A DNA stretch of 64,000 bases, from assembly GCA_023653785.1 (NCBI GenBank), contig JAMKCH010001711.1, positions 1-64,000 of the forward strand, in the 5' to 3' direction. The stretch comes from Ophioderma brevispina. Taxonomy: Eukaryota; Echinodermata; Ophiuroidea; Amphilepidida; Ophiodermatidae. The notes under the pieces were generated by a model. The model searched no databases. It was not told where the DNA came from and was given only the letters and a program-made list of their open reading frames with translations. Positions 12,501-23,807 of this stretch are shown piece after piece. How positions within the stretch are numbered: the stretch's first letter is position 1; the number at the start of each line of letters is the position of its first letter. The translations under genes and the position numbers were made by a program.

Positions 12501-12705
12501 AGTGAAGCAGCCGACGTGGTACCCATCTTATGCGGATCATATTTTGAGGAAACCAAGTGTTGGAACACGATAAGAAGACGAACCATATGTTCCAAAAAGT
12601 ACACTTTTCATAATATTAAAGCTAAAACAAGGATAAGAATTGATTAAGTAAGCAAAAATGGTAGTTTCTGGAGGGTAAAAAAACGTTCTTTCTGGACACC
12701 CTGTA

Positions 12706-13204
12706 TAAATGGATGGATTAGGGATCTAGATATGGCCAGCATTTGGTTTCATAACATCAATGACCCCGGTATTATGTTCTAAATTATTTTTAGTCTTAAA
12801 TAACCCCACTTAGACGAAACGTATTACATTTCTCAACCTGGCAATTTTGCGTTTGCATGTCTTGCCGCAGTTTTAGCATTTCCAGTATATAAACATGACG
12901 GTTATTTTACATTTTGCGATATAAGCTAACCTGTAGCAGCATTACTTGAAATTTTCTATAAACTGGTTTTTGTAGACTTAAATATATAAACTGTATTGTT
13001 ATTTTCATTTGATGTAGCATTATTCGTATCATGTTGTATTCAATTGGCGTCTGCTGGTTTTTGCTATAAAGCAAAATCTTTTGATTTTGATTTGATTGGT
13101 TTGATAATATAATATCATATACCTATATATGGAGTATGATTGTAATGTTGAAATTGGATAACTAGAACCGCGTTTCATATACCTTTAATATGGCTTATTC
13201 AAAC
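12706..13204. other. AT-rich intergenic
   Basis: Nothing recognisable. Simple AT-rich sequence between the transposon and the inverted-repeat pair. Confidence 0.4.
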
Positions 13205-13445
13205 AAAAAAACAAATACGTGCTTACAAGGGGACATAATAGCATGAAAAAAAAATTGAACCATAATGAAAAGGAATACTACTTAAATCACTTCCCACGAG
13301 CTTTTGAAAACATTTGGGCTAGTTTACATTCGGTAAAAAACAGTAAAAACAGGACGAGTTCGGGGGGAGGTGGAGTTTGTGGCAATTTCGGGAACAGAAC
13401 GCAAGGTGTTACATCCCTGACAGATTTAAAGTGTATCTAGCATGT
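13205..13445. repeat. Left arm of an inverted-repeat pair enclosing the L1/Tx1 LINE
   Basis: 13270-13445 aligns by eye with the reverse complement of 17225-17410. Shared words include gggggg-ggtggagtttgtggca and a ttacattc-gta word. Weaker similarity continues outward to about 13205. Confidence 0.55.
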
Positions 13446-14085
13446 TTTATGCGACAAATTCAAAAGCATTCAGACCGGGATCAGGCAGTTACTATCGGCT
13501 TCTAGTAGGGTAGCCCTACCGAAGTCAGAATTTACCTAGTCCGAAAAGATTATCCATTTGGATTATCATTATGGTTTGTTTAGGTGCTTGCCAGAGAAGG
13601 ATGTAAGGAAGGCATCTCCTGGTTGCTTGTCAAACTGCGTGAAAATTTAATAAGTATTTTTAAGTGTAGACAAATAGAGAAGCTGTTTTGACCACTAAAT
13701 AAATTGACAAATTCAATACATTTTGGAATTTATTTTTCAGTCAAGAGGAAAACATAAACAGACAAAAAAGACTCAAACAAATTTAGAAAGGTTTAGAGGT
13801 TTTAAAGGTCATGAGAAAGTTTACAGATTATTTTGTAAAGGCCAAAACAAATAACACAAGCATTGGTTTGGGAAACAAGTTTGGATGTTGTCTTTTTAAC
13901 AATCTCGCAATGTTTAAAAAACTCGCAATTGCTGTCAAAATCGAACGTATATCCTTCGTCTTGTGTCAACAATGGGGTTAAGTAAAAGAGTACGCCTTCG
14001 GACATTAAAACAAATTCCGACTTCGGTAGGAATGAGTTCTAAGTAAGATATTGATCTGGGAAGGATTGAGAGTGATGCGGAAACC
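13446..14085. other. Upstream part of the LINE region, not interpretable
   Basis: Lies between the left inverted arm and the first recognisable LINE residues. It may include the endonuclease-RT linker of the LINE, but I cannot align it. Confidence 0.3.
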
Positions 14086-16960
14086 CTTTTATCTTATTTC
14101 TAATATTAGTAGATGTTCATCCTAAGTGAAATCAGTTTACAATTAAGACCAGTATAAGCTTTTTGAGTGATTTTGTGGAAATAGGCCCACAAAATTTCTA
14201 TTCGGGTTATAAAAAGAGGAAGCATTCAAGAGAGCAAACTAGTGCTGAGATCATTTCTTTACATGATCGTGTATCTCAAGGTAACCACGAATTGGGTGAT
14301 GAGCTAAACGCAAAGCAATGAACTCTTGTAAATTTTCGCAAAGATTAACATGCAGGGGGTTAATTAAGGTCCAAATCAAGATGCCGTTTGAGAGGGTGAG
14401 ACCCTTGAGGTATTGTCTTAAATGGAAAATCGCACATTTTGTCAATAAGACATTATGACAGTATTAACGATGACAATACTAATTTAACATCTACTAAAGT
14501 CATTCTTGATGAAGCAGGCGGTTTACCAAAAAAACTATACTCAACAGGCCGTTGAAGATACTGATTTGAATCAATTTTAAAAATGCTAGTACCCCCATTT
14601 TATAGATACTCAACGGAAATGAGTCGAGGGCTCCATAACATATAAGGAGCTTTTTAAATGTACTTAAACATACTAAAAGTGGGAAATCCCCAGGCTCAGA
14701 CGGTTTTACCTTGAATTTTTTAAATATTTTTTTAATGATATCTCTTGGTTTTGCTTCGTTGTTTGAATTTTGCATATAGTATAGGTATTTGTCCCCTACC
14801 ACAAAATAATCGGTATTATTACACTTATTCCTAAAGGTGACACAACCACGTCAATATCTTAAGAATGGCGTCCAATTTCTCTTCTTAATGGTACTTATAA
14901 ATTGGCTTCAGCCTGCATTGCTAATAGAATAAAAGTTGTCTATCATATATAATTCATAAAAATCAGAAACTTTCATGTCACGGACGCTATTCTATATTGG
15001 GGGAAATATTCGTTTAATGTATGATTTAATGAATTTTACAGATAATAACAACCTTCCAGGTTATGTGTTATGATTGATTCGAAAAAAAGCCTTTGATTTA
15101 TGTTTCTCATATTTTTTGAGTAATGTATTAGATCAATTTCTATTTGGTCCATCTAAGGAAACAGTGGATCAGTGTATTATAAACAGGCATCTGCATCGGT
15201 ATTGGTCAATGGTTTTCTCTCTGAGTCCTTTAATGTTGAAAGAGGATGTAGACAAGCGATGGCTTCGTCCTTATTTATTTATTTATGTGCTGAGTTTGGG
15301 TAATAAAATGATTCGCAACCATAATAAGATTAACGCATTAAGTCTAATGATTTGGAATATGCCTGTCGCATTAACGCCGACGATACAGTTTTATTTTAAA
15401 TGCTCTGAAATATCTTGAATGAGGCTTTAAGACATTACATTCATTGTGCTTAAAAGTATGGAATCAGGGGTAACGTTGAGAAAACCCAATGCAGATTTGG
15501 GTAGGGTCCAAAAGGACAACCCTATTGGCATTATGTAACAATTTGAATGCAACGGATTAAAGAGCATGGTTTCTTTAAAACATTGGGGATAGAATTTTCA
15601 AATGCCCTGGAAATGGTTCAAAAAAATTATAATACAGTCAGGGAATCATAAATAAATTGGCTCATCTTGGTTCCCGTAGGAATCTTACAGTTTTGGGTCG
15701 GGTGAGGTCATATCAAAGTCAAAGTCTATCTAAATTAGAGTGTTATATATTAAATTACCGATCCTACACATGAGTTCATAAACGATCTTAATCGTAGTAT
15801 CTATTAATCTTTATATTGGAAAGGTATGATAAGTGAAAGGAACACAATGAGCTTTGCAAGAGTACTGCAAGGTGGGGTTTAGGATCGGTTGGAGTACAGT
15901 TCCTACATATTTCATTGAATTCCACTGGATTCGCAGATTAGGAAATCTGGGTTATTACTGAAGGGGGTAGTATTTGGTTTGCAAGATTGTTAATATCAAT
16001 CGTCCTATTGGACCTAGCGGGTGGATCACTTAAAATACTAATATAGGATTGTGCTGATAAACTAAACCCCTTTGGAAAGATGTGTTTAATGCCTGGGCGG
16101 ACGAAGTACTGAATGTATTTGCCGGTTAATAGGTCGAGGTTATTGAGTACTATGTTATGGTATAATGAAAATATCAAAGCGGTAAAAAAAACCTTGTATT
16201 ACAGACATTGGCAGTCAAAATGGTGTGATTTCTTGTGAATGATTTATTAGATCCAAACGGTGATTTTCTGTCGCTAGAAGGTTTTATCAAGAAATTAATG
16301 TGCATACTAACTTTTTAGAGTATGGCGGTGTGATTATGCACATTAAAAGAATTGTATCATATCTTGATAAATCTAATTACCCTGTCCTCAATAGGCCATT
16401 TTTAACCCTTTAAACTTAAGTCATTTTATTACAAAAAAAGTTCCAGGAGATTTTGATATGTTGGTGTCTTGTCTAAGAAGAATTGGTGAGCACACAAAAA
16501 AGTTGTTCTAAATGGGAAACCAAACTTGTTTCTATACGATTACGATAATGGCAGTCCAGTGTTTCTATGCACTTTTTAAATGTACTACAGTATAAACTCC
16601 GTTGGTTTCAGTTAGATTATCATAGAATTTTGGGACAATAGTTTTCTTTTAAAGATTGGTAATACATGATTCTGGGTTTAGGTAACTCTCTCATGAAGAT
16701 AATGAAACACTCGTTCATTTATTTTGACCTTGTGGTTTAGAAGTAAATTCTGGAATGAATTATTGTCTTGGATCAATGTAAATTGGTTACTAATCTCAAT
16801 TTAAATAAGGAAGAAAGAAGAAACAGGCCTTCTTGGGTTATTGATGTGAGGCGAAATGCTTAATTAATTTTATTGTTAGTAGATATCATATTTATAAGAT
16901 TAAGATGATGGAGAAAAGTGCCCCTCCATCGTAGTATTTAAAAAGGAAATATTTGCGTAT
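14086..16960 (+). pseudogene. Decayed L1/Tx1-like LINE ORF2
   Basis: The plus strand, across many frameshifts, carries an L1-type reverse transcriptase in the correct order. First a linker with VEDTDLNQF and ITYKELFK near 14545-14660; then KWEIPRLRRF-like and FTLEFFKYFFNDI text near 14680-14745 (L1: SGKSPGSDG); IPKGDTTTSI and WRPISLL with YKLASACIANRIK near 14830-14935; motif A as LIRKKAFD near 15075-15100; FLFGPSK near 15140; a degraded RGCRQ-LFIY-CAEFG segment near 15240-15300; and the catalytic NADDTVLF near 15375. After this come HEFINDLNRSIY near 15775 and a C-terminal HEDNETLVHLF-like zinc-finger segment near 16695-16725. Family assignment follows L1/Tx1 motif order; the element is inactive. 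Confidence 0.85.
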
Positions 16961-17224
16961 TATTGGTGGGATAAATTTATATTGTAATTATAACTTGGTC
17001 TTTATAAAAAGATGGGAATTTACAACCTTCCTGTGTTATTGAGTGTTATTGCTACCAACTTTATGTAGCAATTAACTACACTTGCGGTTGTATACATTTT
17101 ACTAGGATTGAGTGTATTTACGCTATCTGAACAAAAAATTTTTCACTTGTGGAAAAAAACAAAAGAAAAAAGATGATTGATCTGCAAGGTAAAAGATGGT
17201 GGATTCCGCGGGATAGCACATATA

Positions 17225-17507
17225 CAATAGCAAGGGTCTTTGAGTGATGCAACATGCTTTTCAAGTTTGGTAAATGCTCGGGGCGAATGTCAGATCGGTT
17301 CCAGAAAGTGCCACAAACTGCCACTCCCCCCCTGGGAACTCTCCTGTGTCTACAGAATGTAAAACATCCAAATTTTTTTTTCAAATCGTGGACGTGATTT
17401 CAGTAAGGGTCCTTTTCTTTATGCTCAATTGTTTATGCCTTTATAACCCTTTAATTTGGACACCAAAAACTCTTATCCGATTTTGTTAAATTTTGGGATA
17501 CTCTGCA
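17225..17507. repeat. Right arm of the inverted-repeat pair
   Basis: The reverse complement matches 13205-13445. Its outer edge near 17488-17507 reads ttttgggatactctgcatgg, which resembles the terminus of the mariner-like element at 25283-26858. The pair may therefore be the long TIRs of a DNA transposon into which the LINE inserted. The corresponding left terminus is not clear. Confidence 0.5.
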
Positions 17508-17915
17508 TGGCCTAAGAAGAGTGAATACATCAACCGAATGCGTGAGATTCATGCTAATCGGATAATGCTATTTTTACTCCTGTTTAATCGGGTGCAATGG
17601 TTGGCAAAACGTATGGAGTCCCCGCATCGCAGCTTTCGTTATGCACGGTTAAGTTAGTTAAGTTAGACTTCCTCGTTAATGGTAACATGCGGAATTTAAT
17701 ATTACGCTTTATCGCTATCGGGGACGAAATATCATTGTGATGTGACAATATTTTAAAAACATTAGCATTTGAAATTGTCCACAATTACAATTTGCGGAAA
17801 AATTATAGAATAGAAAGTTCCTGTTGTAAAAACTTGAAGGAGAGTGGAAAGCTGGAAGGTTCATGCATTGCTATTTCAATCTAGGGCCTATCAGTAAATT
17901 AAAATACAATTGCGT
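17508..17915. other. Intergenic, nothing recognised
   Basis: No motif-bearing frame and no repeat ends seen. Confidence 0.4.
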
Positions 17916-17917
17916 AC

Positions 17918-18180
17918 TCCTCGAGGCGAGAGGGAGAGAGGGTTACGATGAGGGAAGGAGGGAGGAAGGGAGAGAGGAGGGGGAAAGAGAACGAAAGAGA
18001 GGGAGAGAGGAAGAACTAAGTAAGAGAGGGGCTTGGCGAAACAGCGGGCAAGGGGAGCAGTGATAGGCATGAGAGTCTAGAGAGGAAAAGGTGGGGAGGG
18101 GGGGGAGGGACTGGGAGAGACAGAACCGGGAGGGAGGAATGGGAGAAGGATAAGAGGCGGAGGAGGGGTGAGAAAAAGCA
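17918..18180. repeat. Purine-rich GA/GGGA low-complexity tract
   Basis: Nearly pure purine on the plus strand with irregular GAGAGG, GGAGG and GAAAG words. Apparent frames in it (66 and 72 codons) are compositional artefacts. Confidence 0.85.
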
Positions 18181-18767
18181 ACGACAAGAGTAGTTATTTC
18201 TTTCTATACATGTTAAATTCCCAGATTCCACCAATAAGAAACGTGGCCCGTGGGTTAAGAGGAACTATGTCACTTTGAAACGCGGTGATTAGTTGCCACA
18301 TATCACAGTGTTAGTTTGCTCGGATGAAACAAAAGTTACCTTCTGGACTGCTTCAGGATAAGAATAGAGCTGTGTTCTTGATTTGTATGGTGTGTTAACT
18401 CGCACATAGCAACGAGCATGTTTCGAAAACTAAGGATCACTTTACAATAGCGAGGGGTTTAATTCCCCATACCATAAATGTATGCGTACCACCGCACCAG
18501 GCGCAAGGCGCCGGGGGATCGGGGGGGGGGGGGCAATGCCCCGGTAGGTGCAAAACAAATTTCCCGATCACAGGCCAAAAACTACCCGGTCAACCACACC
18601 AGGACCCCCCACCAAAAGAGTCAAAAAGGGCTGATTTACATGAATATTCGTCTTTTTTGACCTTCACGATTTGCTCTCAACAAATTGCCAGGTACACCTG
18701 ATGCGCGGCGTGGGAGTGACTACACAACAGTAAACGCATATAATGAAGCAACGCGGAAATATGGTTA
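18181..18767. other. Intergenic with a G-run
   Basis: A G12-13 run near 18520-18533 flanked by caccaggcgc and gccccggtaggtgc. It could be a MITE relic, but its ends are not resolved. Confidence 0.35.
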
Positions 18768-19130
18768 TAATAATAATAGCAGAGATTTATTTATAGCGCC
18801 TTATGCTATTGGCCTATAAGCGCTTTTTTTTTAAAATGGTCGCTGATCAATGTGGCCAAAACCATACACATAAACCATTTAGCATCATTTCAAGGGATGC
18901 AGCAGATCGGGATCAGCGCTTTCCAATCAGCAAAACATACATCGAGATAAAAACCTTGCAGGCGGGACCAGCTTCCCAAATATCGAAATGGGTAAATAGG
19001 GACAACCAAGCGGTTATTTTGGCCAGGGAAATTACAAGATAGCTGAACCCACAGGGGCTCGAACGCACGCCTAATACGCATGGATGAGATCAATGGAGTC
19101 GAGCGCTTACCTGTTGAGCTATCTTGTCCG
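18768..19130 (-). mobile_element. tRNA-derived SINE, about 360 bp
   Basis: On the minus strand the head (19128 to 19033) resembles a tRNA. An A-box-like tagctcaacaggtaagcg lies near 19104-19121 and a B-box gttcgagccc near 19055-19064. The 11-bp ends acaagatagct and agctatcttgt are mutual complements, like an extended acceptor stem. The body follows, then a tail with the hairpin gcgctt-ataggc/gcataaggcgct, ending in an (ATT)n tract at 18768-18782. tRNA head, body and short A/T-rich repeat tail in this order define a tRNA-type SINE. It would be transcribed by RNA polymerase III in a live copy. Confidence 0.7.
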
Positions 19131-19144
19131 CCCAACACAAGCAT

Positions 19145-19465
19145 TCAAGAGACAGGGCGCACCGCAACGGGGGAGGGGGAAATTTTTTTCTTGCCCCCCC
19201 AGGTCCCCCCCCCCCCACCCCCCCCACCCCCCCCCGGGGGCGAAGGAAAATGAGGGATTTGGGGCAAAAATTCGGCGAGATTTGGGGCCAAAAATCACAA
19301 AAGTTTGGAAAAAATCACCGAGTTTGGGCAAAATCGGTTGAAAATCTCCAATATTTTGATACTTTGCCCCCCCCCCCCAGAATTTCCACTTTTACCCCCC
19401 CCCCAAAAAAAAAACACTTTGACCCCCGAAAAAGAGTTGACGCGCCACTGTCACCAGAAGTGGTA
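19145..19465. mobile_element. C-run-rich MITE candidate
   Basis: Left edge gacagggcgcacc (about 19151) and right edge gacgcgccactgtc (about 19438-19452) are roughly inverted. The interior is dominated by poly(C) runs (19193-19236, 19368-19379, 19397-19405) and gggcaaaa-type words. The translation on the plus strand is Pro/Gly-rich and not a credible protein. The TIR match is short. Confidence 0.4.
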
Positions 19466-20483
19466 TCTCGGGTGCCATACCATCCCATGCGGCAACTTAA
19501 AGGTGCAACAAGGGATTTTGAGGCACCCAAATTATTGTGTCATAATAGTCATTTCAATAGATTAGACACTCAAAAGATTCCTTACTTTGTATTATTGCCC
19601 CAGAAAGTCTTAAAAGAGAGGAAAAAGGGTGATTTTTGTTTGCTTATCATTTCCAATATTAAACACTAGGCGGAATGGTATTTATCCTATACAAAATTAG
19701 AAATTCACAATTTTGTACAAAGAAAACATTTTTCAGCTTAATCTTTTCAGGATGTGGGATTATTTGTGATGGAAAGCTTTTACACCAGGGCAAAAAATCC
19801 GGACCTTTTGTTTTTTTGGCGACACCTGATATGTGAAATCTTTGTTGCACCTTAAATTAATGAGGCACTGAATTGGCTTGGTTTCTGTATACCTGAGTTC
19901 TTGTACTCTTTTGTCGTTTACTATAACACACATGTCAATAGGAAACATTTTGGTAAAATGACGGGCGTTCCTGCTGTACTCGGTTGGCCAGTGTTTCTAG
20001 ATATAAAGTTGTAGACTCTATTACATCATCGGCTGAGTTTGCCAGTATTCATTACGTTTTCAAAAAGCGTTTTTTTTACCTGCCATCTTGTTTGGCTTTG
20101 TTTGGCGCTATTAAATAATGAAGAAATAAAAACCCTAAATCACAAAAGGGGAATAGTGAAAAACATGGTTGAAATATATTAGAGCGATACCTGAAAAGAG
20201 AGATGGAATAAATCAAGGTTACACAAGTGTGAAAGAAGAGACCCAGTCGTTCCCTTCCTGGATGTTGAGACCATGGGACTGGATGGTGAGTAGTCGCTTC
20301 ATCCACACCTCTTCTCCGCTGGGCGCTATGTCCTCTGGCCAATAGGTTTTTTGTTTTTTGTGGGACGCCAGCTAAAGGCTGGAAGGACCATTAGCAATCG
20401 TTTGTGCGTGGTATGTGTGGATGTGTATATATGTGTGGACGTGTGTATGTGTTTTGTTTATTACCTCAACTGAAAAAATGAAT
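19466..20483. other. Intergenic, no gene recognised
   Basis: No frame with a recognisable motif. A short TG-rich patch lies at 20402-20455. Confidence 0.4.
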
Positions 20484-20765
20484 TGAAGTTCCAATTGGAA
20501 CCAAACTTTCTGCATAGGTGCCCATGGGGATCACTCACATGTTAATGAGGGGCAGAGGTTATGTGCCGAGGTCCACAGGTCATGTGAGGTCAAGTTGAAA
20601 AAAATTAGGCTAAAATGTAAAAATGACCTCAATTGGAAACCTTGAAGTTCAATTGGAACCAAACTTCGCATAGGTGCACTATGGGATCCTCATATGTGTT
20701 TGATGAAGGTCAAAGGTCATGCGCCAAAGTCGGTCAGAAGGTCAGGAGCGACCCACCCTTATATT
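20484..20765. repeat. Two-unit tandem repeat (about 160 bp) with DR1 motif
   Basis: Unit 1 begins gaagttccaattggaacc at 20484 and unit 2 gaagttcaattggaacc at 20644. Both continue with caaacttt-gcataggtgc and an aggtca-rich end. Unit 2 carries a perfect direct repeat of two AGGTCA half-sites with one base between (20707-20719), the classical DR1 of HNF4/RXR-type nuclear receptors. Unit 1 has only degenerate versions. Confidence 0.65.
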
Positions 20766-20799
20766 CTTTGAATATAGTGAGCGCGAAACCGAGACCCGC

Positions 20800-21430
20800 G
20801 AACTTCTAGTTAATCTGTGGAATGGTACAGAAAATCTAAGAATCATTAGATATGCGCCGAAGCGAAAGGCTTGACTGGAAACAATACCATTCTTACAGTG
20901 CGAGGGTGACAACCTGGAAGAATGGTGATACTAATGGAAGTGACTGTGGCTGGTATATGATCCGTGTAGAGGGTGCCTTTTCTGCTTTCTTGATGGTGAC
21001 ATCAGGAATGTGGCCCTGTGGCGAAAAATTCAGAAGTAATTTAATGGTACTGTGAAGGAATTGGGATAGGGTTAGTAAATGTGAGGGAACTTTCTCTTCA
21101 CTGGTCCGATGAAAAAATATATCATCGATGTACTTCCACCAAACCCAAGGACGCAACGGTGCTGGCAGCAAAGCTCTGCTCCTTCAAGGCTTCACATAAA
21201 AGGAAGCAGCGAGGGTGCCACACTCGTACCCATCGCCGCCCCATGTACCTGCAGTATTATCATTCACAAAGGTGAAATTATTCTTGATTATTTTCGACGA
21301 CTTATGTGGCTTAGAATTGAAGCCAACATTCTTGCATGCCTCACCTGAAGATTGATTGCCATTTATAACATTTAAAGAGACATGAGATTTTTCCAGAAAG
21401 AAGCCCCGCAATTTTGTTTCGAACACCCGG
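20800..21430 (-). pseudogene. Penelope-like element reverse transcriptase fragment
   Basis: On the minus strand the frame 21184-21426 carries NNFTFVNDNTAGTWGGDGY and then ECGTLAASF, matching the segment that ends in GTAMGT-APS-AN in Penelope-like elements. The frame 20893-21171 carries WWKYIDDIF, the Penelope-type catalytic YIDD box, followed by a diverged L-LSQFLHSTIKLL segment. A shifted frame then reads CKNGIVSSQAFRFGAYL, corresponding to the KGIPYSQALRLRRI region. The order fits one element read 21430 to about 20810. Frameshifts and missing N- and C-terminal parts (no GIY-YIG nuclease seen) make it a dead fragment. Confidence 0.8.
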
Positions 21431-22320
21431 TTTTGTTGGCATATTTGGAATGCTTTCCCATGTACTGATCACACCTGAGTGAATACGCGAATACCGGCCG
21501 TCGTTATGTAATAAGATGATGATTTAGTACTTTCCTTTCTGTCGTTACGACAGAAGTCAAACACGGTGTTCTATGGGGAAAATACGATAGTCAGTCACTT
21601 TCAAAACATGTTTGCGGTTTTCTTTTGTACTTGTTTGTCCAATACCTTCGAACGTTTTTTGGTAGGTGGTCTACAATTGACCCAGTGCAATTTGAGTGAA
21701 ATTCGTATCCTCAAAATCTCCTCCTGTCCTTAATTCCGTTCTTGATGTGAACATAAACCCGTTGATGTAGATTAACGAAACGTGTATTGAGGTATGGGCA
21801 TGTATGACTTATTGATCGTCGCCGCCTCTCCAAGCGAAAGGGGTGCCGCTTAATTGAATTAATACGTATTTAGTGACAAAAGCACCAAATATATCATAAC
21901 AGGCAAAAACATCCACCTAATCTAAGAATTCTTGCACCCTCTGCACATAGTGCACATGATCATCATCAAATCTAACACTTGTTTGAGTAACTCAAAAGGG
22001 ACCATGAAATGTAATTTATTTAAATAAAAAAAAACCCGAACATTATTTAATCAAATACAAACCCAATTATCTATGGCTCAAATCAATGTAATCATATTTT
22101 TTTTAACATGTTAAAATTTATTGACCATACATCCCCTCCCAATGAATCCATAGCCCGACCAATATATACACGTGACACGAATGAAAATCGGAACTAATAG
22201 AATCCTAGCTACACGCAAACATAATAAAAATAAACCGTGACCATTTCTGAAACGATGAAAATGCGTGCAAGGTAAACACAAACACACCAATTTCTTCATG
22301 GGAATACCTTGAAGTAGCTG
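21431..22320. other. Intergenic, no gene recognised
   Basis: AT-rich; frames up to 62 codons without motif. No repeat ends identified. Confidence 0.4.
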
Positions 22321-22990
22321 TTAAGTAGCCACGGGTTGCCCACCTGCATGGGTACCAATCGCCGATGCAAAATGGGTGTAATCATCCCCTAGGTACACAC
22401 GCAGTAGCTAACCATATTCACCCCATGCGGGAGTACCTTCGTGGGTACTCCCATGCAAATAGGCTGAGCCTGTGGGGATTATTTTAGTAACTTTAATTCA
22501 TTATTAACATTTTGGCACATAATGTTATGATGTTTTTACACAAAATGTCATTATAGGGGGTTTGGTGATGCCGCAACTCAACAGGGATGTTACTCAGCTT
22601 GAAAATGTTCAGACAAAGTCGTAACAAACCAATGGAATGTTTGGGCTGCCCCGCCCTTCTAACTTCCCAAGTGCCTGCCTACTAGGCGCGCCGTAGTGGA
22701 GGTACCTGTGGAATTACTCCGAGGAGTACGCTGCATTGGTACTCCACTACGAGTGACCTACATGGGTACCTCTGTCATCACCTAGCAGGCAACTGCATAG
22801 TACACTATAGGATGGGTAACTGCTAAGTAAACATAGCTGCTATCCCGCAAGTGGCTTGGTGTACTTCGCAAGTAACCTTAGTTTGTAGGTACTGCACCAA
22901 TAACATCATGGTGTACCCTTAGAGTAGAGCTAGAGTACACAACGGAGTAGCCTAAGCTCTGGTTACACCACCGCGAGTAGGATATCTTGC
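22321..22990. repeat. GTAC-rich cluster of short hairpins
   Basis: Thirteen GTAC tetranucleotides lie between 22352 and 22938, several inside small inverted repeats. Examples: gggagtacc/gggtactccc (22429-22452, 5-base loop); cgtagtggaggtacc paired with ggtactccactacg (22692-22750); and the outer tgcctactagg paired with cacctagcaggca (22676-22792). There is no coding frame. It is not an obvious MITE because no single pair of termini encloses it. Confidence 0.6.
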
Positions 22991-23595
22991 GTAGGACACG
23001 TCACATGGACGCGGTAATGCCGACAAAAACCGACTAAAAATTAAAATGGGCCAATTTATATGCAGGCACGTAACATTCTCAAAAATAATCATTTACTGTT
23101 TTGTGCAGGACTTCCTCCGTTTTTTATATCCCTGGCAGAAAATGAATCGCCATCTAGTATTCTAAACATATTAGCCAACTTAAAAGTGCCTAATGTCCTA
23201 CACATTCAGTTTTTACACTCTGCCTGTCCTCCTTGAAACATTTCCTGGATGAGTATCAATGTAACCCAATAATCTCATTTAGACATAGAGACTATACGTG
23301 TAAAACAGGCTGCAGAACGAAGATCAAACACTTACCTCTAAGTTCTGCTAACCACGACGATGCTATATGTTTGAGCAGTGCTTTAGCGAAGTGGCCGGTT
23401 CATAACATAAATTGTCCGTGTGACTGAGTGGTCTTACCCACCCTCTGTCTATTGTGTTCTCCACTGAGTGCTGTATGCATCATTTGTTTCACACTGTACA
23501 CAAGGGCCTCGTCTACAAGGTCACGGTTTATTCCGTACATGTGCTATGGGTAGCTAGGACACTCTCTCATGGGGGGACTCTCCGTTTCTTTAACT
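22991..23595. other. Intergenic, no gene recognised
   Basis: A 199-codon plus frame starting at 23454 runs into the following MITE and a dispersed repeat. It has no protein-family signature, so I do not call a gene. Confidence 0.5.
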
Positions 23596-23761
23596 CAGGC
23601 GCGGATCCAGGGAGGGGTGACAAGGGGGCGGCGCGCCCGCCCGGTAATTCTGCATCTTGCAAAATCAGCCCATTTTGGAAGCCTTTTGGGACAAGTTTCA
23701 TTCAGCCTTTCAGCCCCCCGGTAACATTTTTGACGTGTTCAAATCCTGGATCCGCCAACTG
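23596..23761. mobile_element. Short MITE, TIR caggcgcggatccagg
   Basis: Left end caggcgcggatccagg and right end cctggatccgccaactg are inverted (about 15 of 17 alignable). Length is 166 bp. Flanks ctttaact and tttacacg share only TTTA, so the target duplication is weak. CAG-starting termini with GGATCC are typical of hAT-like MITEs (general knowledge). Non-coding. Confidence 0.65.
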
Positions 23762-23807
23762 TTTACACGGTCCAGGTGTAGAAGTAATATGGTCCGGGCG
23801 TACTCAT

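Larger units (their letters stand above)
9568..12705. mobile_element. Long-TIR DNA transposon, copy A, TA-flanked
   Basis: The ends are inverted copies of TACAGGGTGTCTCAGA followed by gaacgttaccctccag (left 9568-9600, right 12673-12705). Each lies next to a TA dinucleotide, as expected for Tc1/mariner-superfamily insertion. The inverted repeat is long: the words aatccttatcc, gaacatat, gaaaacaagaaagaaaac and cctactttgtccacgg recur inverted inside both ends. The relative at 30712-31696 shows the same structure and is only 985 bp. Copy A is inflated by a nested MITE (9690-9935), a nested Jockey-like fragment (about 11740-12500) and about 1 kb near 10425-11500 absent from copy B. No intact transposase is seen; assignment to Tc1/mariner rests on TA and the terminus. 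Confidence 0.8.

Noticed and set aside
11759..12604. Minus-strand frames of 109 and 115 codons
   Set aside because: They are shadows of the plus-strand Jockey-like RT fragment.
19124..19669. 181-codon plus frame with Pro-rich start
   Set aside because: Built on poly(C) runs in a repeat; no homology-like text.
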